Translations under genes and position numbers: made by a program
Origin: Helopsaltes ochotensis
Taxonomy: Eukaryota; Chordata; Aves; Passeriformes; Locustellidae
DNA length: 64,000 nt
Direction: 5' to 3'
NCBI GenBank assembly: GCA_013400155.1
Contig: VXBM01000199.1
Coordinates: 993,055-1,057,054, forward strand
In this document: in pieces, positions 50,056-63,448 of the stretch
How the letters are laid out: each line of letters begins with the position of its first letter
Position numbering within the stretch: the first letter of the stretch is position 1
The notes under the pieces: generated by a model
The model's database searches: none
Told to the model about the DNA's origin: nothing
Seen by the model: the letters and a program-made list of their open reading frames with translations, nothing else

Positions 50056-50513
50056 AGGAGCTCATGCAGGTCCACACCCCATGGGAGGGACCACACACTG
50101 CAGCAGGGGAAGACTGTGATGAGCACTCCTTCTGAGTGGGAATAAGTGGCCCAGACAACACATGGAATGAACTGATCACAGCCCCCATTCCCTGTCCCCT
50201 TGTGCTGCTGGAACACAGGAGGTACTGAAAATCAGGAATAAAGTTGAGCCCAGGAGGAAGGGAGGGGTGAGGGAAAGTGTTTTATGATTTGGTTTTATTC
50301 TTCATTATCAGACTCAAATTTGATTGGTAATAAATTAAACTAATTTCCCCAAGTTAAGCCTGTTTTGCCTGTGACAATAACTGGAGAGTAATCTCTCCCT
50401 GCCCTTCACAGGATCCATGAGCCTTTTCTTGTGTTTTCTCTCCCCTGTCTGATGAGGAGAAATAGAATAGCTTGGGTAGGCACTTGGTGCTCAGCCAGGG
50501 TCAAACCACCACA

Positions 50514-52014
50514 CTGAACCAGACCTGTTCCCTTCTCTGGCTCCAAGAACTTCTTTGCAGTCCCTGTGTCTCCTCACTGGCAGCATTCAAGGCAATGCTG
50601 CTTGGATGCTCAGTAAGAGCAGAGGAAAAGTTTGGTGTTTTCCACACAACTTTCAGGATCCCTGCAGTCCAAAAAGGCAACACAGAACAAGCCCAGCCTC
50701 TGCAAAGAGAATGCAGTCAATTTTCTCTAAGGCTCAAGACTGGTATATATCTTTCCAGAAATGGCCCACCTGGAAAAAAAAAATAATCACAAAACCAAAC
50801 TCACAATAATTTTCTTGTACTATGTCTATTTTTCATAAGTTCTGTTTTAAGATATGATTAAAGTTTTGGCTAGTCCTGCAAAAATGCAGCAGAGAGTCCC
50901 AAGATAAAAAGTTTCAGATACATTTTTCTTTTTCTGAGAGGGGCAAAACTACACACAACATCTCAAAAATGAAACTCAAGCAGGCACCAAAGACTGAAAC
51001 GCCTGACCTGCTTAATGAGGTACAGGGGATAGAAGAAAAAGAACAGTCTGCTAAAGGAGAGCCATTGGTAACTTTTAGAATGGATGGTGATATTCATTGA
51101 GTTGAGGGAAAGAGTATGCATGTTGCATCTTAAGCAGCCAAGCACTGCTATGGACTCTGCAGTTAATCAGCATTTTTGCTGGTATTTGTTCCCTTATACC
51201 TCCAGGAGCCTCCTGTCACATGGGAGGCCACTACAAAATTAAGTAGTCCATCTCTGGACTATTTCTGCACAAGATAAACTAATACAATCTCATTAGATCC
51301 TAATATGGCCAAATAGTTTTATAATTTTAGTTTACCATGTGTTTCCGAAGAAAGTAATTTAGAGTACATCAATTAAGATGACAGCCAGGCAAAAGAAAGC
51401 TGATGGAGGGTGCTTATAGCTACACAAATAAGGCTTGAAGCTTACAATTGATGATTTAGCATTAGCATCTAGTGATCAAGACTTCCATAGAAGGTATTGA
51501 AAATAATCCGGTCTAAGACCACCTTCCCAGTTTCTCCTTTTTTCCTAGCTGGGGCACTTCAGCATCCTTAGCAAGTGCTCTTCCATCTCAGAGGGAGACA
51601 GCCTGAGCTGGGGTAACATGCCCTGCTGTACCCACTGCAGTTACAGGTTTTTACGTAGTGATTGGAAGAATGCAGAGAAAGGAAAAAGGTTGATCAAGCA
51701 GTGAGAAAATAGGACATAATAGGGAAAATCAAAGGTATGAGATTGTTTAGATAGGTAAGAAAGAGACATAACCATTTTCAAAATGTAAAAGGTAAGTTTG
51801 ATCGAGACAGACATCCACACTGAATGCTTACGTATTATTAAAATGCAAATGAGGGATTTAAACAGTGAGATTACTTAACCAAAATAACTCAGAAAAGCCA
51901 AGAACAAAGTTCAAGCCCTTTCATAATCAATCCTGTGCTCTCACCTGTAGCCATTATTTTCTAGATATTGTTTAGGTGATAGGCTCTTCCTGAAGGGAAG
52001 ATATTGAATGACTG
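50514..52014. other. Intergenic, nothing recognised
   Basis: AT-rich sequence between two LTRs. No exon or repeat recognised. Confidence 0.5.
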
Positions 52015-52519
52015 TCAGTTTGGGTGTTGGAAGCAGTCCAATTAAGTCCTCCTGGGGTGACAGATGTGGTTCTGTTGGAGCAGAGATGATCCCGTAGAAA
52101 GGACGTAAACTCCTTTCGAAGGTCCAGTGGTGATGAAATGAGTCTGGTCTTCCTCTGGGAAATCCAGTGGAAACAGGCTACCCTGGTGTTTCTGACTTTC
52201 AGTTTTTATCTAAGTAGGAATGGTTGGCTCCTCCCACTGGGTGGAGCATTTCACAATGGGATGATGTAATTTCATCAGTCATGTGGTGAACCTTTATGGC
52301 CCATTAACAGAAGATATCCCCCGGAGGGAGGATGGGTCATGGAAGAGATAAGGAACATTGCTTGACTTAGTTTTAACAGCTGGCCCATTAAAAGAAGGCA
52401 CTGCCCCCTCCCCCCCAGAGTTATGAGATAAAGAAAAAACACCTCTTCAACTGGTTTCAACAGACTGGGAATAGAATGTATGCTTTTGGTTATATATTGC
52501 AACCCAAGACAATACCACA
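52015..52519 (-). mobile_element. Solo LTR fragment, minus strand (same family as 26597-27328)
   Basis: Read on the minus strand it begins tgtggtattgtcttggg and follows the same order as the plus-strand copy at 26.6 kb, ending after the segment equivalent to 'actgcttccaacaccc'. The last ~250 bases present in the other copy (including the 'agtaaagaactg' block) are missing, so it is 3'-truncated. A C-rich run at 52404-52420 matches the G-rich part of the family. Confidence 0.8.
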
Positions 52520-55500
52520 GCAAAGTTTCTGCTGTGGAAGTCTTACCTGAGTAAGTAAGACTAAGTAAGTCTTACCTTACTGTTTTATCTTTACCCTTAT
52601 CAGTTGTTCTTATCCTCATTTCTACTAAGTTCATCCATCTGTCTTTATAATCTCATTTCTTTCCCACCCAAACAACAGTATGAATAGCCAGAAAACATAT
52701 TTGTAAAAGGCAAGGGACGTAAGGGATAAATAAAATGATCTAGCAGTCAGGTTTCCTGTAATCTATTGACAAGCATCCTTCCAGCATTCAATTCCTTGAA
52801 TAAACAGCATAAACAATGGTCAAAAATCACAGTGGTGTATCTAATGCAAATGACACTTTTCTCACTGTATTTTTGCTGCCAGGTCTGAGTTGATAGTATT
52901 GCAGTGTGAAATTACAAAATAAGCTTATGGGGATCGTCACTACATTAATGGCTGCTCTATAGTTTTTGAAAGCAAGCTATCCATGGCCCTTTTGCCTGCT
53001 TCCCAGGTACAAATTTGTACCTGCAAGTTTGGGACTGGGCAGGGATGATGCCTGAAAACCTGTACAATTTGCTACTGGCTTGGAATTTGCGACACTTAAG
53101 TGAGTCCCAGTAACAGTATGAAGAACAATGTCAAATTCTAGAGCCACGAGATGACAGAAGCACTCCCTGTCACAGCACAATTCTGCTCTCAGGGACATCA
53201 CATATGCAGCACTTCCTGCCTTCTCTCACTACTCTGGAAGTACTCACTGCACCATTTGCAGTAATGGTCCTTGGAACAGTTCAGGCACCAGAGCCATACT
53301 ACGAGCAAAACTGCTATTCAGCTACATCTGGCTTCTACAATGGGTAGTGATTTTTTAAATTAAATCATCATGCTGAGGGTGTGCCAGCTGGACACAGTAA
53401 AACATGGATAGCATTATGTTGAACAAAGAAAGAAAAGAAAGATAGATATTCAATGAAGTACATTTGACCCTCAGTTCGAAAACCCCTCCCAAAAAGTTGT
53501 TGTTTGCGAGGACATCTTGGAAAGAGACACTCTAAAGACTTAAACATCTGAGTTTTCTGTTTGCCCATGTGGCCAGATACCAATCTCAACATGTGGTAGA
53601 TAATCTGAGTGTAGGTAATACACTCTAAATTAAGTTGGCTATCCAAGAAGCAAGTTGCTTTTAGTTAGGTACGAAACAACATCAAATCCATTGGGAGTTA
53701 GAATGCTCAAGATTTTGAGAACGTGCTCAGAAAGGAGAACAGTGTTGTAAACTAGTTAGGACTTCCCATTATTGTATTTTTTTAATTTCAGGAACCAAGT
53801 TTTTTTCTGAGTTGAACCAAAATACTCTGATTTATTAACGGCATTATTTAGAACATCATTTCTCCAACTGATCTCTTGTTACGTACTATGTGTACAAGAG
53901 ACCAGAATGAAGTCAGTGCAGTAAGACATGAATCATCATAACTACATTTTTTGCTGGCTTTCTGGAAGTTTTCTTAGACTACACAAGATTAGTGTAAGGT
54001 CATGATATATGCAATTGCTTTTTTTATATGAATACCACTGTAGATGAAATATCTTTTAATAGATACAACTGTCAATCAGCAGACTCCTTTTTTTTTCTTT
54101 TTTAAAAATCTTTTCTTTTTTTTTGGGGGGGGGGGAGAGTAACCCTCCCTTTGACACTGGGAACAGTAAGAGAAAATCATCATTTTATGTCTAAAACTTT
54201 ACACTTGTCTCTGACAATATCTATATTCCCTTGCTTTGCACGCAAAACCATTACCAGTTTGACATTTAATGTCTTTAAACAAACATATCAAGTTGTAGGC
54301 AAAGGTGAGAGTTAGAATGTTCTTTGCTTTTTTAGGTAGTTGAATTCTTAATTTTTTAATACTTTCATGGAATTCACAAGATAGAGAGGTCATCTTTGTT
54401 CCAGTACAAAGACTTCTGACAAAACACTTGAATTTTCAAGATTTAGACACTTGAGTGAGAGCTCACTCCTTATGTGGGACACTTATGGGATCAGCCTGAA
54501 ATGTGTGAGGCTACTTCAGGCACAGAGCATTTAACGGAAGACATAATTAAGGTCAAACCTAATAATCAGAAAGGATTGGCATATAGCAGCAGGTGACTGT
54601 GAGATGGGTATGAAACTCAAGTGGAGAAACAAAAATGGATCACAGGAATACCTGACACTTTTCTCAAAGATGGTGCGCCCTCTGGCAAATCTGCCTGACA
54701 TCCCACTCAAGTGTGTGCACAGAATGCCACATACTATTGAGATAAATACTCTGTCAAAAGTATAACAAAAGAATGAATAGAAAAAAGCCACCAGAACAAT
54801 TTGTAATATTTTGTCTTAATGCGAATCATATATAAGAAAATGTAAATATCTCAAAGTTCAAGTTCTGTAGAAACATGACAAAATAACTCCTCCTCCCTAT
54901 AACATCACATTTTGTTTCTTTCCAAAAATTCTGATATAAACACTTTCTTCAACAAGCAAGCAACAAGCCAACCAAGCACTGGAAAAGTTTTGAACCATGA
55001 CAGTGAACTGATGTCAGCCAGAAAACAGAATTCATCGTGAATTAATAAAGACGGAGGGAGAGGAGGTATTATCAGTTGGTTTTAATCACTTACAATGAAG
55101 TAAAAGGAAAAAAACCCAACAACCCAGCATGAGAATAGGAACTCTAGATCTTTTCTTTCAATACTGCAAGTAATGTAGATATCCTCTGTACTCTGTAGGT
55201 CTGATGTTCAGGAAGATTAAGCATTCAAAATTTAAGTGTAGCAGGAATTCTCTGGGAAACTAAGCACTTCTAAAGACAGGCTATTCTTCTCCTTTCACTG
55301 TCCAAACACATTCACCTCCTGTAATATCCTAAAAATGAATAGCTGAGATTGACATATCCCATACTCTGTCTGCTTTTATTTTTTTTTTTTCTTCTGTATT
55401 GTGGAAGCCACTGTTGAGTGACTGAAACTTAAATTGGTGTCCAGGTTAAATCTAATCAATCTTAGCATTAATCTCAAAGTTAACACAATCACTTTCTAGG

Positions 55501-58500
55501 AAAAAAAAAATATCTTTAATACAGGCTCCCAATTAAAATAAGCTCTCTGGCTTGAACACCACCATTAGAGATGAGAGACCAAACTAATGTGCTTTGCTTG
55601 GCTGATTATCTAAGTCTTTCCACTGGCACCTTCTCAAACTGACAGCCGTGGAGGAAGGCAGGGGCAGCAACAGTATTGTGGGGATTGCTGTCAAAATGGG
55701 AGACAAGAAAACAGCATGCAGTGCTATGGAAAGGGTTGAATGTGGTTGGGAATGACTGGTGTCTAACTGGTCCTGACTGAAATGTTTCATAAACATACTT
55801 AACTCAAGAAATATTTTGTAATTTCCTCAAACACGCCCCCTACTCGGCACACACACGTCTCTCATTATGGACTTAATGTGCAGTACAAGCATCTCCCTTT
55901 CACTTGTGCAGCAAGAGGGTTTCAACATGTAAAATCTTTGGACACAATTGCAAAGTTACGTGTGTGTGGCCCTCCTGCCAGCAACAAGGATATAGTTTAC
56001 ATTTAAAGAAGTTTTTAAAATAATACTGTCTTGACCCTCCCCTGGGGAAGGAGGAAGTCCCTGAAGTATAGCATTAATGACAATTTACGTTGTTGTTTGG
56101 TGTCACGCTGATCATGGCAGGCACAGACCCCAACAGTTTGGGGTTTGGGTTGGTTTTTTTTTCTGGTGAAGAAAAATAACAGTAAAGCCTCCTAGTTGTC
56201 ATTTTGGACAAATAGCAAGTCACCTCAGAGGATCTGCAGTCATGACATTTTCCTACAGTGGGCCCTGCTACCTGCCATGCACTGTTCTTCCCTCAGCCAG
56301 TCAGGCATCAATCCACCCCTCTTTCTAAAAACAGTGATAACTTCCCTACCACTCTGCTCAGTTTGTTATTTCAGCTTTTTAGAAAGTGTGGATAACACAC
56401 AGAGCTAAATACATTCCACCAGGAGTCTCCCTTAAAGGTGATTCTTCAGCATCTGCTTTTGCTTTTCAGCTCCCAGGAAACAAATAAGAAATCTTTTCTG
56501 TGCCAGAGTTTGCCAAACACTTGTAAAAAATCATCTCTTTCTCTTCTCTTCTCCCCTCTCCACCTTAACCTTTCCACTCCAGCCATGGAAGCAACTCATG
56601 CACACAAGGAGATGACTTTATCCCAGGCACAGTTAGGGTTAACTGGCCTGAAAGTCCTCTCAAACTTATTAATGCATTAAAATCTAATATATTTTAGGTT
56701 CACCTATTGGCCCTCCTTGTCTGCTGCACACCCCCTGAGATGTAAACAGAACACTCATAATTTTTTTAGGTTTCTCTGCCCTCTGCTATTTGGGCAAAGT
56801 GGTGAACTGCAATGCAGGGGGTTAATTTTCTCGTTAGGCCTCAGCCAACAGGCTTATACATATATTTTACAACTTGCAGATTTCCCCTGTGAGAAGAAAC
56901 TGATGTAAATAACATTTTCTGCAGTCATCTGGGTCCTTCACAGCAGTGTTCAGCCCAAGAACCTGAGAAAAGGTGGAAAATGCCTCCAGAGAAGAGAGAG
57001 ATCATATGAAGAAATCTGGGTCTTTGACCACAGCTACAAGAGAATATAGGAGCAAAAGTGGGAAGGGAGATACATAAAGCACATGATTTCAGGCAGCAGG
57101 ACGTTGGGCAGTAGAAACAGCAAGACAAGAACTTGTACATTTTCTTTTGCAGGAGAAAGCAAGGCATTTTCCAGTCAAGCAAAGTTCTGAGAAAGCCTAT
57201 TCACAGTGCACCAGCAAGGAGGACTGAAGAAACTTGGATAGTTGGGTGGAAGGAATCAAAGCTAGACTGAAGTTTGGAAGAGCTGAGCGCTTGGCACTTT
57301 TTCCCCAGAAGAGTGATGCATTCACATTGCATGTGGCTCTTGCACAGCATGATACTTGAAACAGCCCCATACCTGGAGAGTCACAGTACCAACCCCAGCC
57401 CAACCCAACCCACAGAGCCTGATCTCCTGCCATCTTTGCTCTGCTGCTTCTGCCTACACCTCTTCACCACTCCCTGCCCCAGTGTCTGTCCCTCCCACTT
57501 GTAATGAAGTCTTCTCAACCTCTTTTACAAAGGCTAATAAAGGAGGAGGTGCTGAACGGATCCATGGCTTCTCATTTGCATGAAAGAGTACTGCAAGCAC
57601 AAAAACATCAGGGAAGAGGCAGGGGTGGGGGACAGGTGAGGCTATGTAGTCTTAGCTCCATTTGCTAAGTCCCTGATGTCCCAAGGAGATAGTAAGGGTA
57701 AACCAAAGCAATAGAATGGAACGGCACAGATATGCACAGACATTAGAAACTCTCACTATTTGGGCATTAAAAAAGGAAAAGGAGAGAGGCTACTAAAGTC
57801 TGTATTTTCTCTGGCACTTTATGAACCCCAGGGCTGGCACAGATGAGTGTTAAGTGCATTTGGTGTGATGGTATTAGCAGAGAAAAACAGAACACCATCC
57901 CTGTGAGTAAACTACCCAGATTAATTACCACTAACAGGGAGAGAGAGAGAAAGGAGGATGGAGGAATGGAAAAAGAGAGGAAGAGTACATAAAAATGACA
58001 AACTCTCCTTTCTTGGGCAAATTTATGCCAGTCAGAATACTTTCTTCATCCCCAGAGCTTCTGAGGCGGTCAACTAGATTTGTTGTTTTCGTCTTAAGTG
58101 GCTATCCACAATGTGAGCTAGAAGCTATGTTTTACAGCATTATTACTGAAGATAGCACTACTTTTCTAGCTTTTTCTAAAATTTATGTACCCACATGAGA
58201 GAATTATGCACCTTGTCCATTGATTTCAACCTGAAATTTCCCAAGTGGATCTACAATTTTAAATGAATTGATCCACTGCTCTGTGCCTCACCTTAGGTCT
58301 GCGTGAAGGGGCAATCAGCAATTCCATGTTACAGAAAGGTTCAGAAATCAGAACTATTTCTTCTTCCTCAACACATTTCTGCAGTGCTTCACTTTGAAAC
58401 TTTCTAAATAAGGGGAGGTTTAGTATCTCTTCAGAGAAACTATTCCCAGCTTGGTAACAGTAGATACCAAAACAATTTTCTTCTGCCATCTCTTCTGCTT

Positions 58501-61500
58501 CCCTACATCACTTTCATCCCTTAAATAAGAATGTTAGACCTTGCCTAATTTCTGAAAGGATATTGTGTATCCTCGCCATGTACTAGAAACTGACACTTTG
58601 AAACCCAAGTTAAAGCCCTGGCAGATGTACCACATATTGAATTCAGATAAATAAATGGAATCAGTCACCTCAGAAAGTCTGTTCAGTTTATGGCACCTCT
58701 AACTCACTACAGTGAGTTTCGAAACAAGAAACCTGAATTCACATCTCTCACCCACCGAGAAAAAACATTTAGAAGTTGAAACACATCTGGATTATTTCTT
58801 CCAAGTCTGATTAAACAAATATAAAACAAACCAATTCTGCTTCCAGGTCCAGCTGACACCCAAGTGAAGACATTCGCAGGAGAGTCTGTCATGAGATCCT
58901 GGTAACCTCAGCTCCAACTCCCAATCCTACCCAGGCTAGTTTTCTGGTATCCATTTTGTTTCTAAAAGAGTTGTCTTCTTCTTGTGACTTCTGCTTTAGA
59001 GGCCAGTGTTATTCCTCTCCCTGCAGCCTTTCCCAGGCTGGAAGGAGAGGAAGTGATGACATGACAGAGTAGGAAATAAATGCAGCCATGTTCTCAAATA
59101 CAAGCAGCTCAGAAAGGGGACAGGTAAGCGTTGCTCGCTGCCTCTGCCTCTCTCAGAAATCAAAGGAAGGAGAAGGAGGGAAGTCCCAAGGAGAAGGGCT
59201 CTAGGGCCACAGCAGAGGATGGGAGCATGGACAGAAATGTCTTGGGAATGATACAGGCTTGCTTGGCACCTGGCAGTCGCCATGCTGCTCAGACTCCAGG
59301 ATGACAGTTCTCATACTGTGCCATGGCAAAATAAAATTGCTGTCTGATTTCTCTTCTGCCTGGTGGATTTATACACATGTAACCTTACAGCTGTCGGACT
59401 CCATTGCGAATAACCAGATACTGACAGATGAGAACATTTCCCCACATCCCTTTCTGAGGGTGTAGCTACCAATCAGTGGAACTCCAAACCTCCCAGTTTC
59501 ATAATTAGCAATAATGGAAGCACTACCAAAATCTTAGGCAATATGTTTTGGATAAATCTCAGTCCTCTCTGCTTTTGATTCAATCACTTATTTCTTCCCT
59601 TCTACTGTGGTCCCTCTCCCTTTTGCTTCTACACACACAGCCCTGACATATGACATGTATTATGCCTTCCCTTCTTTGCAGGATTGAAATTGTCTCACCT
59701 GCCCATCAGCTTGTCATGGACCGGCCACTGGAATGAATCACCTGCTGGAAACCAAGATGACACCTGAGCATGCCAGCCTGTGCAGTAAGGATGGCAGGGC
59801 CAAGCAGACCCAACAGCTGCCTCTCTGTGGTAACCACAGAAGGAAGTCAGAAGATAAATGATGACTTTAGCCACTGCCCCAACAGATTCAAACTGCTTGA
59901 GAGACACACCTAGCTTTGTTTCCCTCACCTTTTACGGTTACTTTTTTTACTTCAAAAGATTTCTTTTGGAAGATTTGCAACCAAAATAAAGTACTATAAA
60001 AATCAGAAACTACTATAAAATTACTTTGTTCAAGTTATTTTATTTGTCCTATTCCTGTTCCTGTGGCTGAGAGACACAAACAGAGCAATCACAAGCATAA
60101 GCATGAGTTAGAGCAGCAAGCGATAACTCAAGGAGCCAAGCATACCTCTAGAAAATCAGTATTAGGCACAGAGAATAATTGCTTTAATGTGGAACAGTCT
60201 CCTGCGCTGTCTGAGGTGATCATAGAACTTTTTGGAGATGCATTGAGTTTTAAGGAAGGTAATATATTGACCTTGAAAAATGAGGGTTGTTTGCTTTACC
60301 AATAACTAATTACTTGCAAATTTGTTTTACTTGCAAACTGTGTCTTATGTCACCAGATTCCCGCAAGACTTGTGGATGTAAAACAGCGCAAAATCTACTT
60401 TAAGGATTTGAGATTTACTACACCAGTCTCAGATTCAGTCATCTATTTATAAATTCTGAAATGTTTGTGGCTAGTCTCATTTCAACAGCCACTTAATTAG
60501 GCATGCTCAGTCTTCTATAGAGCTTAGAGCTGTGATCCAGGCTCCTAAGACCCATTTGGAGAAGACTGGAATAGTCTTGTGCATGCAAAGATAAGAAGAT
60601 GGCAGTCCAACCAAGTGACTCAAGTATTGTGTAAACGATTGACTGTTCAGACTCATTTTCAAGAGTGTCTGTCCCTCATCCTTAAAAATATTCAAATTAA
60701 GGCAAAACACTGCTGCTGCATTTGTCTCAGACTAAATAGATTTCAATCACTGCACTACTGGGAATGAAACTAAACATTAAACAAGTTAATCTTCATCTAA
60801 ATGGGTTGTAAAGCAGCTTTTCTCCATAAAAAATGTAAGCTACTTAAGAAATAAAGTGTTCAGGTTAATACCATGTCTACATGTCCGCATATGTCTCCCA
60901 CAAAAATCTACACAATTTTTTGAGGCTTTATAAGATTTGTCAATGATACATGACATATGTAATAAGAGCAAAGCACCATCACATGACATCATTTTTCTAA
61001 TGGAAATTCTTATGCACCACAAGAGGAAATTCTGCTCACAATACCAGGGTAAGATCTAGGTGTACAGTTTCCAGTTACATGTTCTCTCTGAATCACAACC
61101 ATCTTCTCTGGCCTTAAAAATTGATTAAGAGATCAAGTGTGCTTAACAGCATATAACAAAGAGAGGATTTCATGATAGGGAGTGGCAACCAGACAGATGT
61201 GACATATAAATAATTTTTTTTTTCCTCTTGAGGAATTAAGCAAAACAGCTTGGCTCAGCTAGACTATATCAGCTCCTCAGAATGGAAAAGATGTGTCCAG
61301 GAGATAATCAACAAATGGGATGCTTTTGTGTTTGTGATATCCACTCATCCTGTATTAAGTCACCATAGTAACTCAACTTCTTTTGCTCCAGGGATTGCCT
61401 ACAAGAAAACAGAGGGAAACCTTGGCCTAGAGATTGTGCTGCCATCTGGGAGCATGCTGTGGGGCAGCAGTCTGCTACTTTAATTATATCTATTAAAAAA

Positions 61501-61908
61501 AAAAAAAAGATGCTGCTGCTCATTAAACAGATAAAACCTCTCCAGTTTATCCATCGTGTAAGGCTACTTACATGGCTAAGACTGGCCCAGACCTAGACTA
61601 CAAGTTAATGCTGCCCTAATTTTCTGCTGACTTAAGGCTGCCTTACCTCCCACTATCCTGAGAGTGCCAATATTTCTTACTGTCCTCAGTCTCTCAGCAG
61701 CACAGCTCCCAACTGTAAACAGGCTGTAAGAGCCCAGCTGGCTCAGCAGAATGGGGATCCAGGAGTTGCTATCTGCTGTGCAAAAGCCAAAAAAAGCTTC
61801 GGGGAACACAACAGAAATGACCAGAGTGGCTCTCAGACTGTATCACTAGTCTGTTGCACTACTGAAATCCCTAGATCCAGTGAGGAAATGCTTCTAAGAA
61901 AAACTAAG
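52520..61908. other. Long repeat-poor intergenic stretch
   Basis: More than 9 kb without a recognised interspersed repeat or exon. Only low-complexity sequence stands out: a T-rich/G11 run at about 54083-54137, a T run near 55378-55391, and a short GA run at 57940-57952. Distal regulatory elements are possible but nothing here shows them directly. Confidence 0.5.
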
Positions 61909-61957
61909 GTGGGGGTGGGAGGGGAGGGGGGGAGGGAGTGGGGAGGGGAAGGGGAGA
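61909..61957 (+). repeat. G-rich tract with G-quadruplex potential
   Basis: At least eight G-runs of three or more within about 50 bases, separated by one or two A or T bases. This meets the usual G4 pattern (four G3+ runs with short loops) several times over on the plus strand. Confidence 0.85.
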
Positions 61958-62749
61958 ACGGGAAATAATCTCGTGTTTGCAGACTTACATGCCTTCAGGC
62001 TTTTTTTTGCAGCCTGAAAGAAAATCTGCTGTTTTGATTTCTGCATGTCAGGTACTGAAGAACAGAGCACTCCAGTGCAGCACAGTGCTCTTTTCATGCA
62101 CATACTAGCAGCACCCTTCTGTGCAATTTTTTTTTATGGAACCTGTGCCAGAGTTGTCATTCAAATAGTCTGAGGAAAAGCATGATTGGATAAGATGTGG
62201 TTGTATCCTTTTACAGGCAACTAATGTCCATAAGCACTAATAATTCAGCAGACACCTAAAGCTTTTCTCTCTTTCCTGACTCAGTAGTGCAGCTCATTCA
62301 TCCCACACAGATTTTTTTTTGCCTTACTCTAACCATATAACCTACTTCAAAGGTTGGGCCTTTTTTTGTACAGGTGTTACAGACACCAAATAAACCCTCA
62401 CCAAATCAATCCTGCCCATTCTTAATTAAAAACAAAAAAAAAAAAATCAAACAACCAACAAACCAAACAACTCAAACCAAACCAAACTTATTTAAGGCCG
62501 CCTCAGCTCTAGAGGCGAAACCTTTACCGTGCCTCTATTGCCTCGGGTCGTGTTTCCAGCCCATCCTAGGAAGTAGTTTAAGACACAACAGCACCATCTA
62601 CCGAAATGAGGCTCTGTAAATCCTAGCATGCCTTGACAAGTGTGTTAGATAAATGGTATAATTAATTATCTTGTTGTTAGTTACAGCTAAGAAACTTATT
62701 TTGTTTTGCCATGAAAACTGTTTAACTTCACTTATGATTGCTGCTTTTT
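61958..62749. other. Intergenic with A-rich tract
   Basis: Holds an A/C-only tract at about 62427-62490 (AAAC, CCAA units). Otherwise nothing recognised. Confidence 0.5.
62427..62490. repeat. A-rich low-complexity tract with AAAC and CCAA units
   Basis: An A13 run followed by 'caaccaacaaaccaaac' units, like those at 22960 and 39734. Confidence 0.8.
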
Positions 62750-63117
62750 GGCCTGTTTATTCTGGAGAAGAGAAGAATGAGAGGGGATCTCATCAATCAT
62801 AGAAATATCTCAAAGGTGTGTGTCAAGAAGGTGGTGCCAGATTCTTTATGGCAGTGCCCAGCAACAGGATGAGGAGCAATGGCCATAAACCAAAACACAA
62901 GAAGTTTCACCTCAACATGAGGAAGAACTTCTTTGCGTTGAGGGTGAGAGAGCACTGGAACAGGCTGCCGGGGTAGGTCATGGATTTTCCCTTGTTGAAG
63001 ACATTCAAACCCTAGCTAGGTTCCTGTGTAACCGCCTCCAGGTGACCCTACCTTGGCAGGAGGATTGGATGACATGGTTTCCAAAGGCCCCTTCCAACCT
63101 AATAGTTCTGTGATCCT
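62750..63117 (+). mobile_element. CR1 LINE 3' fragment
   Basis: CR1 3' UTR segments in order: 'ttctggagaagagaagaatg', 'gaggggatctcatcaatcat', 'cccagcaacaggatgaggag', 'cacaagaagtttcacctcaa', 'agcactggaacaggctgcc', 'tgtgtaaccgcctccaggtg', and 'ccccttccaacctaatagtt'. Fairly well preserved, with no coding part. Confidence 0.93.
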
Positions 63118-63448
63118 CAAAGCTGTGGAAAACTCTGCTCCCATTTCAGTACTCAGGGTTAAGAATAAAATTGGTTATTCACCACATAAATGATTTTTTG
63201 TGGGTGAGATGCTTAATTTGTACTGCTGAATATATAAAAACAAAAGGGAAAATCAACATAGCTGTTTCAACATGGCAATATAAAAAAACTCCTACTGAAA
63301 TACACCATAATTTAACCAAGTTTTCCACACACGCAAACAATTAAGATATCTCATGTTATAAGGGGATCGAGAATTAATTCATGCCTTTGATAATATTTCA
63401 TGTAGAACTGTTAAAATGAAGTGTACGTACCAAACATACTAAGTAAAA
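63118..63448. other. Intergenic spacer
   Basis: AT-rich spacer between the CR1 fragment and the terminal LTR. Nothing recognised. Confidence 0.5.

Larger units (their letters stand above)
48753..50513 (+). mobile_element. Large ERVL-like LTR, plus strand, interrupted by a second LTR
   Basis: The segment order matches an abundant bird LTR I recognise: 'gcaaggttttggtag', 'agctgctagaagcttcccc', 'gccagctggctccaagatgg', TATA-like 'atgtatttaagaagg', repeated 'ctgcagcccatgga' motifs, 'ggagggaccacacactgcag', 'cccattccctgtccccttg', and 'attggtaataaattaaacta' with an AATAAA signal. It ends 'gggtcaaaccaccaca'. Flanks ctgag (48748-48752) and ctgaa (50514-50518) form an imperfect 5-bp target duplication. 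The LTR itself is about 1.1 kb; the rest (about 49441-50055) is an insertion. GC-rich open frames inside it (e.g. minus strand 48807-49409) are by-products of its repeated motifs, not genes. Confidence 0.85.
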
